A stretch of 64,000 bases of DNA from Myrica gale (lineage: Eukaryota; Streptophyta; Magnoliopsida; Fagales; Myricaceae). The notes beneath the pieces were generated by a model that worked only from the letters and a program-made list of their open reading frames with translations, was not told the origin of the DNA and made no database searches. The position numbers and the translations under genes are program-made. The first letter of the stretch is position 1. Each line of letters starts with the position of its first letter. Below, in pieces: positions 48,001 through 59,705 of this stretch. The stretch is taken from positions 13,064,501 to 13,128,500 of the forward strand of contig OZ005609.1 of assembly GCA_963930655.1 (NCBI GenBank), in the 5' to 3' direction.

Positions 48001-51000
48001 AAAGGAAGAAGTTCATGGGCAACTCGGATGAGGAAATTATTTCAGATGATGATGTACGATATAGTAAGATTTAGATATGACTTTGCTTGTGGTTGTGTTG
48101 TTGTTCACAGATTGTGCTTGAGTTTCCATCATAATATATGGCTCTTGTACAGTTTCTTTTGTTATTGTAGCAAGACTCTCTTTTACATTCTGTTTGTTAT
48201 TGTAGCAAGACAATAATGTCTTTTTGTAATCTATTTGGAAAGGAAAACAACTTGCTCTCAAAATTTTCTGCTACCTCTGGCACTAAATATTTCCTTGAAG
48301 ACAATCCTCAGAGCTTTGGAAGTGGTAAGCACGATGAGGCACATATATGGTCCGCTGTAACCAAACAAGCTGATGCACTCATGTTATTGAATAAGAATGC
48401 TCCATGTTCCTCATCCCATTCTGGCTACTCAACAAACAGATCTTATAGAGGTGCTTTTTCGTTCTGTCATCATTGCTTAACACTAACGTTTGCAATTCCC
48501 ATATCTGTTGTCTATCTATCCTCAGTTAGAGTTTCTGGTACATATCAAACCCTGGAAGAAGTAAATAGTTCGTTACAGTGGGAGCATCGTTTTGTTTGCC
48601 TTATATGTAACTTTTGTTGTGAAGTCTATACTTGTCTTTTAAACAGTTTTAACGTGCAAGTTGGTATATAGTTTTGTTTTGTTTTCTTTTTAATAACCTT
48701 TGGCATCTTTTAAATTCATAAGCCATTCATGTAACTTAATTTCACATAACTGATCATTTACTGGATTCAGAGGCTGTTTTATAACGCTTTGTAAGAGTAG
48801 CAGTTCGTAGATGATCTTGTGTTTCTTTTATATTAGTGCCTGGGTCTATATGATGATAAACTTTGGAATCAACTGCTGCAGGTGTCAGATATAAGGGTAA
48901 GCGGAAGCTTTCATTCCGATTCCAATCACATAAGGAACGAATCTCTGGTGATACTGCCTCTAAGGATGAAAATGATGTGTCATTCAAGGATCATGAAGCA
49001 TCTGAAAGATTTAATACCATTGGGCTTAGACCTAATGAACATTCAATTTCTGATGTTCTTGGGGATTGTCAAAGAGAGAATGATATTCAGTCCGAGGCTA
49101 TGCATGCTGAAGTAGGAGCTCTGGGGCAGGGATGCATTGATCACTCAATGGCTGTGCTTTTAGATGGCCTCAAGCACAGGGCTACTCTGAGGCAAGGCGT
49201 TTCTAAAATGGTATGTTTTCTTCTTTAAGCCAGAATTCTTTTTTGTTCTCCTCTTACGGCTATCTATTCCTTGTTTGACTGGGATTTGCAGCAGTATAGT
49301 AGAACAAGAGGCACACAAAAACAGATTGTTGCAAAGAGAAGTATCTCTATACTGGGAGATAGAACTGTTGACAATGAGGACTCCCCTGAATCAATGGGTA
49401 GTGGATCATCTTCTGATGACAAGGTAACCCCAGTCCCCAGTCCCCAGTCCCTCTTTCCTCCTCCCCCTCCCTCATTTTCTTCTTTGTTGATACTATATGT
49501 AGTATTGATTTTCTGTTATATGATAAAGCAGGCCAAAGATCAGAAACTAAAGGTGACTATACCGGAAATGAAACGGCAAACTATGACAGATCGATTTCAA
49601 GAAGCTTTTGGTGCTAGCTTTTTAAATGAGGAAGGGGCCCTTGTTTCACTGCCTAAATCATCAGGGTAGGCGATAGCAAAAGATTTCGTGTAATCAAATC
49701 TCACCATATTATTCTATGCAATATTACATGCTATAGATCTTTGTGAAAATGAATTTGAAATGAGTAGTTCTGAACTACATACCACCAAATTCTTCAGAAT
49801 TGGATTATTTGGGAAGTTGCAGCAGCTCATGCAGAGTGAAAAAGAAAGAGATATGGATTTCTTGAAGAATTTAGATGGTGGAGCTTCTATAAGTGGTCAG
49901 GCCACTGTTTTTATCTTTTCATTTTCTGGAACAATGTTAATTAATGGAAACTACTTGCATAACCAGTCTTTTGAACAAATACAAGTTTATGCTTATTTAT
50001 ATATCCATCCGTTGACTTGTGACCTTTTTAATGCCTCCTCAGATGAAGGAAGCTGCATTCTTGTGAAAATCCTTGCTAAATATTTCGATGCAAAGCTGAC
50101 TGTTTGCCAATGCTCTTTTGGCAAGAGCATAGAGGTGATATTCGAAATTGAAGACAAGTTTAATGTGAATTTTGTGCAAACCTTGCTCATTGAATCACTA
50201 ACTGTGGCTAAAACATTATTTCAAGAGAATAATAATGGAAAGAGCAGATGTTTCTTTTTCAATTGCAACCGAGTTGCCAAAACTAGAACATCTTGTTTCT
50301 CATGATGATACTACATCCTTAGATATGTAGAAATGTTTCAAATCTGAATGTTTATGTTGAGGGACTATAATTTTTCTTGGTCACATGTGTACTGATACTG
50401 TATAGCTGCAAAAGCAACATTTTCTCGAGCATTCTCATGAAGTATACGTTCTTGAACATTAGGATATGAAGAGGATTAGTCAATATTGCCCATAGATGTG
50501 AATTAGGAATAAGATACTTTATTTTGGGGAGTGATGCCGCAGCTGTCCCCCCTCCCGTGCCCCCCACTACCAAATGAACAGGCTTCCCGCTGCATGTTTC
50601 TGATTGCATGTATGGCTTGTCTTTTAGTGTTTGTCAATCATAATTCATGGTGCATACTTGTTTTTCCAGAGCTTCACGCAGTCGGAGAGCCCCCAAGTGA
50701 TGTTAAATGGAGGAGAGAAAAGAACAATAATTTTTAATCCAAGGATTAGTAGCGATGTCGACCTTGAAGTTGGGAACTTGATTCGAATTCACCCTCCATG
50801 GTATGGATATAGAATTTCAATGCTTCTAATGGTCTATACTTCCACTCTTTTTTCTAAGCCTATTTTGAAGCTTTAATCAGAAGACCTGTTGATCAAATAA
50901 ATTAAATTGAAAGGGAAGTATGTTGCCCTACTGCATTAATATAGTCCATTGAAAAATTGCTCTCTTAGGGCTTGTTCTTTTCCTTTGCATTCTAAGAATT

Positions 51001-51309
51001 TTTTGGATCCTGAGAATACACAAACCGAATATGTTTTTTAACATCACCTAAAAACAACTGCAGCACACATACCAATAAAGTTAACATCACCTAAAAATTC
51101 TCAAAACACTAAAAATTCTCAAAAAACACACTAACCGAACATCTCCTTAGTGTCATAGTCCGAGGGGATTAGTGATGTGTTCTTGTGCAGACTGCTGAAG
51201 ATGAAGGTTAATGCCTAATGGTGAACCTTTTTTGACCAGGAAGGAGATTCAAGTGGGAAATGATGAGAACATTGTTCTCTCTACGTATTTCTCCCAAATT
51301 TTAATTTGA
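45080..51309 (+). CDS. Unrecognised fourteen-exon plant protein
   Basis: Exons: 45080 or 45206 to 45229, 45324-45366, 45498-45565, 47628-47667, 47790-47825, 47899-48053, 48243-48450, 48882-49210, 49292-49423, 49532-49665, 49798-49895, 50043-50134, 50670-50800 and 51240-51309. All join in phase, giving 561 residues from 45080 or 519 from 45206. The N-terminal half is acidic and likely disordered (DDEDFDSYVPE, SLDDDDVEMPEFLNEGD, SDEEIISDDD). Then come basic KGKRKLSFRFQSHKER, HRATLRQGVSKM, SPESMGSGSSSDD, MTDRFQEAFGASF and GLFGKLQQLMQSEKERDMDF. The conserved-looking C-terminus has LTVCQCSFGKS, KRTIIFNPRISSDVDLEVGN and LIRIHPPWKEI, possibly a beta-barrel (OB-like) domain; that is speculation. Composition suggests a nuclear protein. 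The start exon is the weakest part. Intron 3 holds a copia remnant and a MITE; the coding frame is intact. I cannot name it. Confidence 0.75.
45643..47258 (-). mobile_element. Rearranged copia element with inverted LTR ends
   Basis: Reading on the minus strand there is a complete 228-bp LTR (47258-47031, TGTTAGAG...CTTCTACA), a primer-binding site TGGTATTAGAGC (47030-47019), gag and the start of protease. The protease reading then breaks at about 45715 and joins a 72-bp piece of the LTR start in the opposite orientation (45643-45714). Reverse transcriptase, integrase and the second LTR are absent. It lies in intron 3 of the unknown gene. Confidence 0.75.
45699..47007 (-). pseudogene. Copia gag-protease remnant
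   Basis: The N-terminal gag starts at 47007 (MTSALPPPPRTSS...) and contains KNYYSWSRAMLMAIGARNK, typical of copia gag. After a stop or frameshift near 46640 and degenerate sequence, the frame from 46433 has the zinc knuckle CTYCNRKGHTKDNC. The protease start reads WIIARGATDRM where active elements have DSGATDHM, so the catalytic aspartate is lost. Dead copy. Confidence 0.75.
47259..47446 (+). mobile_element. MITE abutting the copia LTR
   Basis: Terminal inverted repeats TGGCGTTTGA and TCAAACGCCA enclose 188 bp of AT-rich sequence, with inner homology AAAATTTT on both sides. It begins at the base after the copia LTR ends. No coding capacity. Confidence 0.6.
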
Positions 51310-53913
51310 TGAGCTCAGGTATGCCAAAATTAGATGCAGCAGAAGGATCATGTGTAAGTTCAGTAATCCAGAATCATGCGAGCCTGTGTTGAGCTCCTTA
51401 AACTGTGTAGCATTCTGCCATGACAGACATGGCTGCATAAGGTATCTCATCTTTGATCCCTCGTTTGCTCTTTTACCTTTTTTGTTTTGCCCAATCAGAG
51501 ACCTTGGACCATCAGGAAGTTCCGCCCACTAATGACCATTCAGTGAGTTCAGAATGAAGATACGAGTTCTGTACCAAAGTAGGAAAATTCAGATGGTACC
51601 TTTCGTCTTATTGGTGGACAAGATGAAGAGACTCCACTACAGTTTTAACGTTCAGGTTTCCAACTTATGGCCTGGAGTTTTGGGTGTAGGACATTTCTAA
51701 GGATAAGTTCGTTTTCACACTTTTTTCAGGATTCAAGTATATTCACACTATTATCACCGAACATATTCAGAATTCAAACACAAACACCAATATATTTTAC
51801 ACAATCTCCAATAATTTTTTAATTTTTTATTCAACATAAATTTTTTCTCTATATTTTTTCACATAACTCTATTACTTTTTTATTAAACAATTACATCAAA
51901 TCATTTCTCTCTCCACTTTACACAAACACCAATAAAATAATATTCAACATAAATATTCACAGCTTCTCTAAAATCCTACATTTTTACTCAAAACGAACAT
52001 AATCTAAGTGTCTAAAGTTGCCTGTATGTTATTTCTGTTCATTCAGGCTGGCCTAACTTGCAGTATCTCCCTTGTTAGTCAAAGAAGAAGGTTCATATTT
52101 ATTTGGAGCTTGGACAACATAGGGTGTAAATTTGAATTTAATGTGATTTTTTTTAAAAAATTATTTTAAGCAGCAGTATTATAGACTTTTGACATGTGAC
52201 AATGAAGTGTTGTCGTAGCGCGAGAAAGCTTACATAGCTTTTGGTTATAAAATTTTAACAAAAATGATACGTTAATCTTAAAAAAGAGATATATTAGAAT
52301 TGATGAACGGGTGATAAAAGTAAAAGTAAAATTTTGTTAAAATTTTAATAACCAAACGCTATATTAATTTGTTCCCTATCGCTATGTGGCCTGTATGGCT
52401 TAAAAAACCCCAGTTGGTGGACTGTCATCCTGAGATCCAGCAATAGTTTTGACAGTTTAGGTTCGTAGCCCACGAGAATTAGAAGTAGATTCTCATATCC
52501 TAATTAAGGGTGTACAAGCGGAATTTGGATCATCTAATTAGCGGATTATCAAAATAAATTTTACTTTTTATTGTCGGACTTAATAGAAATAGAAAAAGAA
52601 ACGGATTAATCTGATATCAAAATTTCAGTAATATTTTGGGCCATATATTTTGGCCCGTTTAGGCCTTGTTTAATGAAAATAAAGATTTTTATTATGTAAT
52701 CATTACTTCAGATCCACAACAAAATGACAAATTATAGATTATGCAAATTACAACAGATTCACATGCCAACATCAAATCAGATTGGCAACAATCACAGATT
52801 CAATCAAAATACAGTTAAGATTCAAAATAATTTCCACAAATAAAACCCCAAAGTATTGCAGATTTACAAGTTACTGATTCAAAAATAATTTTCAAATTTA
52901 AAGTTGACCAAAATGACAGACTCAAAACAACCGTCAACAGATTCACAACAAATTGCTCATTGCAGAGTTCAAGTGGAATAAATTGCTCGACAGTCAAACG
53001 GATTCACAAAACAAAAAATGGTTAGTACGAAATTCACACAAATCAAATGAAAATCTGCTAAGGTGTATGAAACCTTATACTAACCTGCCATATCCACTGC
53101 GGTTTTTTTTAAAAAAAATTAAAATTAAAATCCAATGATTTTTTTCAAAATCAAGTAAAAAAAATAATTTCATTTTCATTATTTTAAATATATCAAACTT
53201 GTATCTGTGGTAACCTATACACGTTATCTATCGAATTCATGTAGATATATATATTTTCCTTATACACGTTATCTAGTAATCTTAATGATTCAATCCTCAA
53301 TATGCAGGAATTTATATAGATATATATATTTTTTCTTGCTAGATAGACATATGCTTATAAATATATACAACAACAAAAAATATATATATTAATGTTGTTC
53401 TCATATCATAGAGTTCTAACTAAACCTAATTAATAAGACATTAATTAATTGCAATTTCTGCAAGTGCACCCAACCAATTACATTACATGCCGCCGAAATT
53501 ACAAGAGGGTATAGTTATTGAGATATTCCAATCCATTATCCAATACCCCGCTGCTTTTAAAATTAAGTATATTTAAATTTTAAATTTTTACCCTAACTTC
53601 TTCTATTTTTGAATTATTCTTTATTATCCAAAAAATCCCGCCCTGGCGACGGGGATTCTATTCGAATTAGTTCAGGAGTACACAATCTGCAATCTGATAT
53701 CCCACTACTCTTACACTTCCGGATGGGAAAGGATTCAAATCCAAACCGATGGTTGAGATTAAATATTAGACATCCCACCTCAATTACTGATGCAGAATTG
53801 GGTCGCAAATCAGTGTGTTTCATTCTGACGAAGTCATCGGTGTTTTCTTTCGTGCTTAGCCTCGGCATAGACTTCCGTCGAGCTTCAGAGATCCCTTCTC
53901 CTCCTCTTCCTCC
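51310..53913. other. Intergenic region between the unknown gene and ATG18
   Basis: No gene seen. It contains a family B MITE copy at about 51775-52000, a smaller AT-rich repeat near 51000-51150 just inside the last intron, a stretch at 52700-52990 rich in ACAGATTCACA-like words, TA microsatellites at 53240-53390 with a short local duplication (TACACGTTATCTA twice), and the ATG18 promoter and leader. Confidence 0.4.
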
Positions 53914-55512
53914 ATGTCGTCAATGGAACTCCGTGGCCACTACTACAATCGGAATCCTGGCCGTGACATGTTCGGGGGCTTCACGAGGTCGTCCCATCCT
54001 CCGACGCTCCTCCACGCATCGTTCTTGCTCGACCACCGGAGCTTCTCGGTCGGTACTGACAACGGGTTTCGCGTATTCAGCTGCGACCCGTTCCGCAAGA
54101 TATCGTGCCACGAGTTCGCCAACGGGGGTTTCTCCGGCGTTGATATGCTCTTTCGCTACAACATCATGGCCCTCGTCAGCGGCGGGTCCCAACCGAAGTG
54201 CCCTCCCAACAAGGTTATTCTATGGCACGACAAACATGCCTGCTGCATCGGCGAGCTCGTGTTTCGCTCCAACGTCCTCTCTGTCAGACTCCTCGGGGAC
54301 AAGATCGTCGTCGTTTTAAGGCATAAGGTCTACGCGTATAGTCTCCCGGACTTGACGCTGTTCTACCAAAACGTGACCATCGCGAACCCCGATGGCCTCT
54401 GCGCGGTCTCGCAGTTGGCGGGCTCACTGGTACTGGCCTGCCCCGGGTTGCACAAGGGTCAAGTTAGGGTCGAGCACTACTCGCCGAACAAGATCAAGTA
54501 TATAATGGCACACAACTCCAAGATTGCGTGCTTAGATTTCACCCCTGACGGGCAGTTCCTTGCGACTGCGAGCTCTAAGGGGACTCTGGTCCGCGTTTTC
54601 AGTACTATCGATGGAACATTGCTTCAAGAGGTATGGGATTCATGGTTTTCCTCTCTGAATTGGGAGCCCTTTATGCGGACTCATGAAATTTGATGCTTAA
54701 GTGGTAGGGGTGAAGTTTGAATTAAGTTTCCTACTCAGAACCGGATACCATATGAAATTATCATCTATCTCAAAAATTTAACTTGTACTTTTGGAATCAA
54801 ACTCAAGTTATGAGATTCATTGGGTGTCGAATGTAGGTAAGGAGGGGCAGGGATACAGCAAAGATCTATGGTTTGGCATTCTCTTCAAATGCCGACTGGT
54901 TAGCGGTCTCAAGTGACAAGGGAACTGTTCACGTTTTCAATCTTAAAGTCAATCCTCTATTGCTAGGGAATGACAAGTCACAACATGCATCTGATGCTAA
55001 TCCTCCTGCTGTTAAGCAATCAAGCAGCTCATCTCTCTCTTTCATTAAAGGTAAAACAACATGTTAGTCAATGTCCATGATGATATATGACCAGATAATT
55101 CAGAGTTCTTCTTATTTTGTTATCTCGTATCTTTTTGGGCTCTGGCTCTAAATCGGCTCTGCACTTGCAGGAGTGTTGCCCAAATATCTTACCTCAGAAT
55201 GGTCAGTTGCCCAGTTCCATTTGCCTCTGGGTTCTCGTCACATTGTTGCTTTTGGCCAACAAAAGAATACAGTTGTAATTGTTGGCATGGATGGAAGGTA
55301 ATTAAGAGTGATGTAAAATAAAAGAGTATACCCTCGAAGTTCTTGACTGGAAATTAATTTCGTGACACTTGAATTTGTGATACCTAATTGAATACATCTC
55401 TCTATATTTATGTGTCTACAGCTTCTACCGATGCCAATTTGACCCAGAGAAAGGAGGAAAGATGACTCAGCTGGAATGCCACAACTTTCTGAAGCCAGAA
55501 GAAGCGTCATAA
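53914..55512 (+). CDS. ATG18: Autophagy-related protein 18 (ATG18c/d-like PROPPIN)
   Basis: This WD-repeat protein binds PI3P/PI(3,5)P2 on membranes and helps form autophagosomes. Exons 53914-54630, 54837-55050, 55171-55297 and 55422-55512 join in phase to 382 residues. Family marks are [15 protein letters not shown], a seven-bladed propeller pattern, [58 protein letters not shown], the phosphoinositide-binding RRG (241-243, within EVRRG), [16 protein letters not shown] and SFYRCQFDP. The diagnostic motif is VRRG rather than FRRG, which I believe is usual in the plant c/d group. The long first exon is GC-richer than the others. The start gives [11 protein letters not shown]; an in-frame Met four codons later is possible. 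Intact. The c/d subgroup is from memory. Confidence 0.92.
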
Positions 55513-55798
55513 TATATACTTCGTGTACAAAATATTTCTTGCATGCCCGAAAAGAAGTAATTCTTTGGATGTGGATAAATACATTAATATTGCACATTAT
55601 TCTTCCCAAAAATTGGGGAAAACATTAATGTATGCTATCTGCTCGTAGCAATTAAGTTTTTTTTTTGTTTATTTTTCCTAATTAAGCTGCTGTATCAAGT
55701 TTTTTATGGTAGTAAGAATGCCTTAAGAATATAAATAACTTTTGCACATAAATAACTTTAATTATCTAGTCAATGATCAAAACAAATACTACAAAATG

Positions 55799-58068
55799 TA
55801 ATGCCCTGGACTCAAACTCTATACGGATAGATTTCCATATAAAATAAGGTTTTTTAACTATGGATAATCATTTATCTAGGCCCCAATATTTCAAAACTAA
55901 TTTTGTACAATCTCAGCAAAATATTCATAAACCACAAAAAACCCAAAAATATCAATTCAAGTCCTAAAATTTACATTAACATATCCAATATTTTCAATAT
56001 CGATGAAGATCTCCCAACATAATACAATATCGAATTCTCTAATATTAATCTCCAAAAGTACTCTTGCAAAACACATCTCCGAAATACAAATCTATCTGAA
56101 GCTCCTCGAATTCTGCCAATACTGAAAAATATGAGAATAAGGGGTCAGCTACGACTAGCTCAGTAAGTAGTGAGTCAATGGGGGTTGGGAAAAATACAAT
56201 TTTATCATAATAACCGAAATCCAAAATAGAACACTGAGTCATACCAAAACAAAAAAAATATAAGTTTGTAACAAAAATATCCAAGGTCATGCAATATAGG
56301 GAAATCATCAATGGTCACACAGATCTTCAGGCCACAAAGACCTCCAAATACCATGAGAGGTATCAAATTGTCCACACATACCACAAGGATAAATTGGCCA
56401 CAAAGACCACAGAGATATATCACCAGCGCAAGGACAATTTTCACAGCATGCTCACCAAAACAAGTTATAAATATTTCAATTGTGTTTCACAAAATCTCCA
56501 CAATCTCATTTTCCCAAAATTTGTTCAGTTTCCCAAATAATAATCAAAACCATATAAAAATACGGTGCACGTTCAAAATTCCATTGAAGAACCACTTACC
56601 TCGAACGCTTAACCAATCCTTAAAGCTTCAAACATACATCTATCCATCACTTTTAAATTCGAATATAGGATCTTTATCCATATCTTTCAAATTCAAATAT
56701 AAGAATAATATTTATCCATATCTTTCAAATTCAAATATAAGAATAATATTTATCCATATCTTTCAAATTCAAATATAAGAATAATCTGTATCTATATATC
56801 TTAACCTTTAAATTCAAACCTAGGATCAAATCTTTATTCAAACATTTAAATTCAAATATAGATCACATCTCCATCTCAACACCTTTAAATTCGAAAATAT
56901 GATTTACTCTTTATCCAAAAATCAAACATAGGATTAAATCATAACTCTTTGTTTAAAATTCGAATTACTCACTTACACATTTTTCGGGACGAGGTATTAC
57001 AATCTCCCCTCCTTAAAATAAATTTCGTCCCTGAAATTTGCAACACCTTCCACAAAGAATAAATCCATTAACAAACTAAATCACAAATTATTCATTCTTC
57101 TGTTGCGCACTCTGATCATACAAAATCATCTCACAATTTTTCCATTAACACAATTCAAGCCTACGACCCAAGCTCACACAATATTCAAGCCTAAACTAAG
57201 ACCAACATCAATATCCTCAAAACAAGCCCATAACTTTAGCTTTTATCCTTAATAGAATGATCAAGACTTAAATCTCTTTCAAATTTAAAGCTATAATCCG
57301 ACTTCAATCGAAATCCTTCTGAAAATCAATAGAGTTACCACATATCACAGCCTATGCTCGGACTTCAATCAAAATCTTCCTACGAGTCCACAAAATCACA
57401 TACCTATGCTCTGATACCATCTGTAATGCCCCGGGCCCAAACTCCATACGGATAGATTTCCGTATAAAATAAGGTTTTTTCACAATGGATAATCATTTAT
57501 CTATGTCTCAATATTTCAAAAACTAATTTTGTACAACCTCAGCAAAATATTCATAAACCGTAAAAGACTAAAAAATATCAATCCAAGTCCTAAAATTTAC
57601 ATTAGCATATCCGATATTTCCAATATCGATGAAGATCTCCCAACATAATACAATATCGAATTCCCCAATATTAATCTCCAGAAGTACTCTTGCAAAACAC
57701 GCCTTCGAAACACAAATCTATCTGAAACTTCTCGAACTTCTGCAAACTCTGAAAAATATGAGAATAAAGGGTGAGCTACAACTAGTTCAGTAAGTAATAA
57801 GTTAAAGGGGATGGGAAAAAAATAATTTTATCACAATAACTGAAATCTAAAATAAAACATTGAGCTATACCAAAACAAAAAATACAAGTTTGTAACAAAA
57901 ATATCAAACGTCGCACAATATAGAGAAATCACCAATGGTCACACAGACCTCCAAGCCACAAAGACCTCAAAATATCAGGCAATGCAAACCTCTAGGCCAC
58001 AAACTACATCTATGAATTCCAATGAAAAACTATTATCTATAAAACAAAGGCTATCAATACTCCGTTTT
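55799..58068 (-). mobile_element. Gypsy-type LTR element, internally gutted
   Basis: On the minus strand the 5' LTR (from 57419 upward, truncated near 58068) is followed by a primer-binding site TGGTATCAGAGC (about 57416-57405), 417 bp of interior without coding capacity, a polypurine tract GGAGGGGAGAT and a full 3' LTR 57001-55799 (TGTAATACCTCG...GGGCATTACA, 1203 bp). The LTRs are about 90% alike by eye. The outer end of the 5' LTR is cut by a CACTA end at 58069. Confidence 0.75.
56650..56800. repeat. 38-bp tandem repeat in the gypsy LTR
   Basis: TATCTTTCAAATTCAAATAT recurs at 56681, 56719 and 56757, a 38-bp period, with decayed copies on both sides. It lies inside the 3' LTR. Confidence 0.8.
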
Positions 58069-58170
58069 CACTACAAAAAATGAGTCTATAGCGGCGGTTG
58101 CAAAAAACGCCGCTAAAGAGTGTATTTTGCGGCGTTTTGCGAAAAACACTGCTAAAAAGGGTCTATAAGG
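58069..58170 (+). mobile_element. CACTA element terminus
   Basis: CACTACAAAAAATGAGTC is followed by subterminal repeats of the type TATAGCGGCGGTTGC and AACGCCGCTAAAG. It is related to the element at 14270-15942. Only about 100 bp is recognisable, and the other end is not in view. Confidence 0.65.
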
Positions 58171-59104
58171 GCAGGAATTTATGGGTGTAGGTAGCCCTTG
58201 TGTCCACGCCACTCTTGGGCTGGAACCTTGATGGGAATGAGGCTATCTCGTACCATCGCCCCATGTACCTTTGTAGGTCCAGACCCTTCACCACTTCCAT
58301 CTCTTTCTTTGCCATTAGCTTCCGTCACAGAGCAGTAAGACACGAAGACGGCCTTTAAAGGTTTTATGCCTCTTGGGATTTGGGGTTTTTTGCTATTGCA
58401 GGCTTCTGGGTTCTTGATAAGGTATACTGGTTACATAGAGGGGGATGCAGGATGCGGTTGGAGATGACTACGAGCCTCATGTCTGTTGCGTGTGAATAAT
58501 GGGACTTATACGGGGTTTAGTCTGTTCATTAAAAGTACAACCGAAAATTCGGTCGGACCAGATTCTGGTCCAAAAATCGGTCTGGATTTTCAGTTGTTCA
58601 CCCTAGTTAAATGAAGTGAGATAAAATAATATATCTCAATCTTAAATTGTTTCATTAAATGACTTGATCAGTCTTAAAATATTATATTTGTTTTCTTTTA
58701 ATTACAGTAATTTGCACGAATTTACTCAATTTATCTTTGAATAAAATCTGTTCTCTCCTCGATCATCTTGAATAGTGTGAGGTTTCACAATGAGCAGTTT
58801 AATTTGTTTTTCAAATTAGATAAGTCCAATTTTTTTTTAAAAGACAACATATATTGAATGCTATAAGTCTACACGGTCTGATAATTATGATTTTTATTAC
58901 AGTGGTAGAGTTAGTGTAATTTGTGCAAATTATTTTCTAATTGGCTGGTGACGGTTTAAATTATGTGTACGTGCTATACATCGTGCAGAGTTGGTACTAT
59001 CTCCAGTTTGGGTTTCTAAAAAGAAGCATTATTAGACATAAAGTTGAAGTCCATTTCCCATGTCAACGTCGGCCCATAACTGCGGGTCCCACGAGATTTA
59101 TTTA
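58171..59104. other. Intergenic, no gene seen
   Basis: I see no gene. Short stretches at 58540-58605 carry palindromic words such as CCGAAAATTCGGTCGG and ACCAGATTCTGGT, typical of decayed repeats. Confidence 0.35.
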
Positions 59105-59287
59105 GGGCATGTTTGAGACCCCAAATATTTGGGGTCTCAACAAATCGAACAAACCAAACAAATTCCAAAATTTTTAACTTTTACACCTACACACTTCACC
59201 TTTCACAAACCCCAATAAATCTCAATAAAGTAAAGATTCCCAAAATTTCGGGAATATTCCCCAATTTTTTGGCAAACAAACATCCCC
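59105..59287 (+). mobile_element. Tourist-like MITE
   Basis: It begins GGGCATGTTTG and ends CAAACATCCCC, with TTA on both sides (59102-59104 and 59288-59290), the 3-bp duplication of PIF/Harbinger elements. Length is 183 bp and it has no coding capacity. Confidence 0.75.
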
Positions 59288-59705
59288 TTAAATATCAAGG
59301 TGCGGTCTACCCATGTGGACCCAACTCCAACTGGTAGGATGTGTAAACGTTTCATGTTTGTGTGCCGGCTAGGATTTAATTAATTAATTGAGAGCTAATG
59401 TGATTGGATGCTTCAAAAGTCTGTTTTTTTTTTCTTCTCAATTTTGAAGAAGTTTAATAGGATTATAAATGGACTTGGCTCGTTAAAAAAAGAAAACTAC
59501 ACGATTTTGAGCTCTCTAAGCTTGAATTGGGATCATTTTGAACTTCAATATATACTTGAGCTTGAGGTTGACTTGCTAACATTCACCACTTAGACAGCGA
59601 ATGTTCTATTAGACTCTAAGCAATGTCTCATACAACACTCTAATGTGAATACTAAGTTTTAGGGATTTGATGGAAGAACTTTTTTGAGGGATAAGTGGTC
59701 AGTTT

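Noticed and set aside
53609..54319. Long open frame overlapping the ATG18 first exon in another frame
   Set aside because: It is out of frame with ATG18, has a serine/arginine-rich shadow composition and shares no family motif. The GC-rich exon keeps other frames open by chance.
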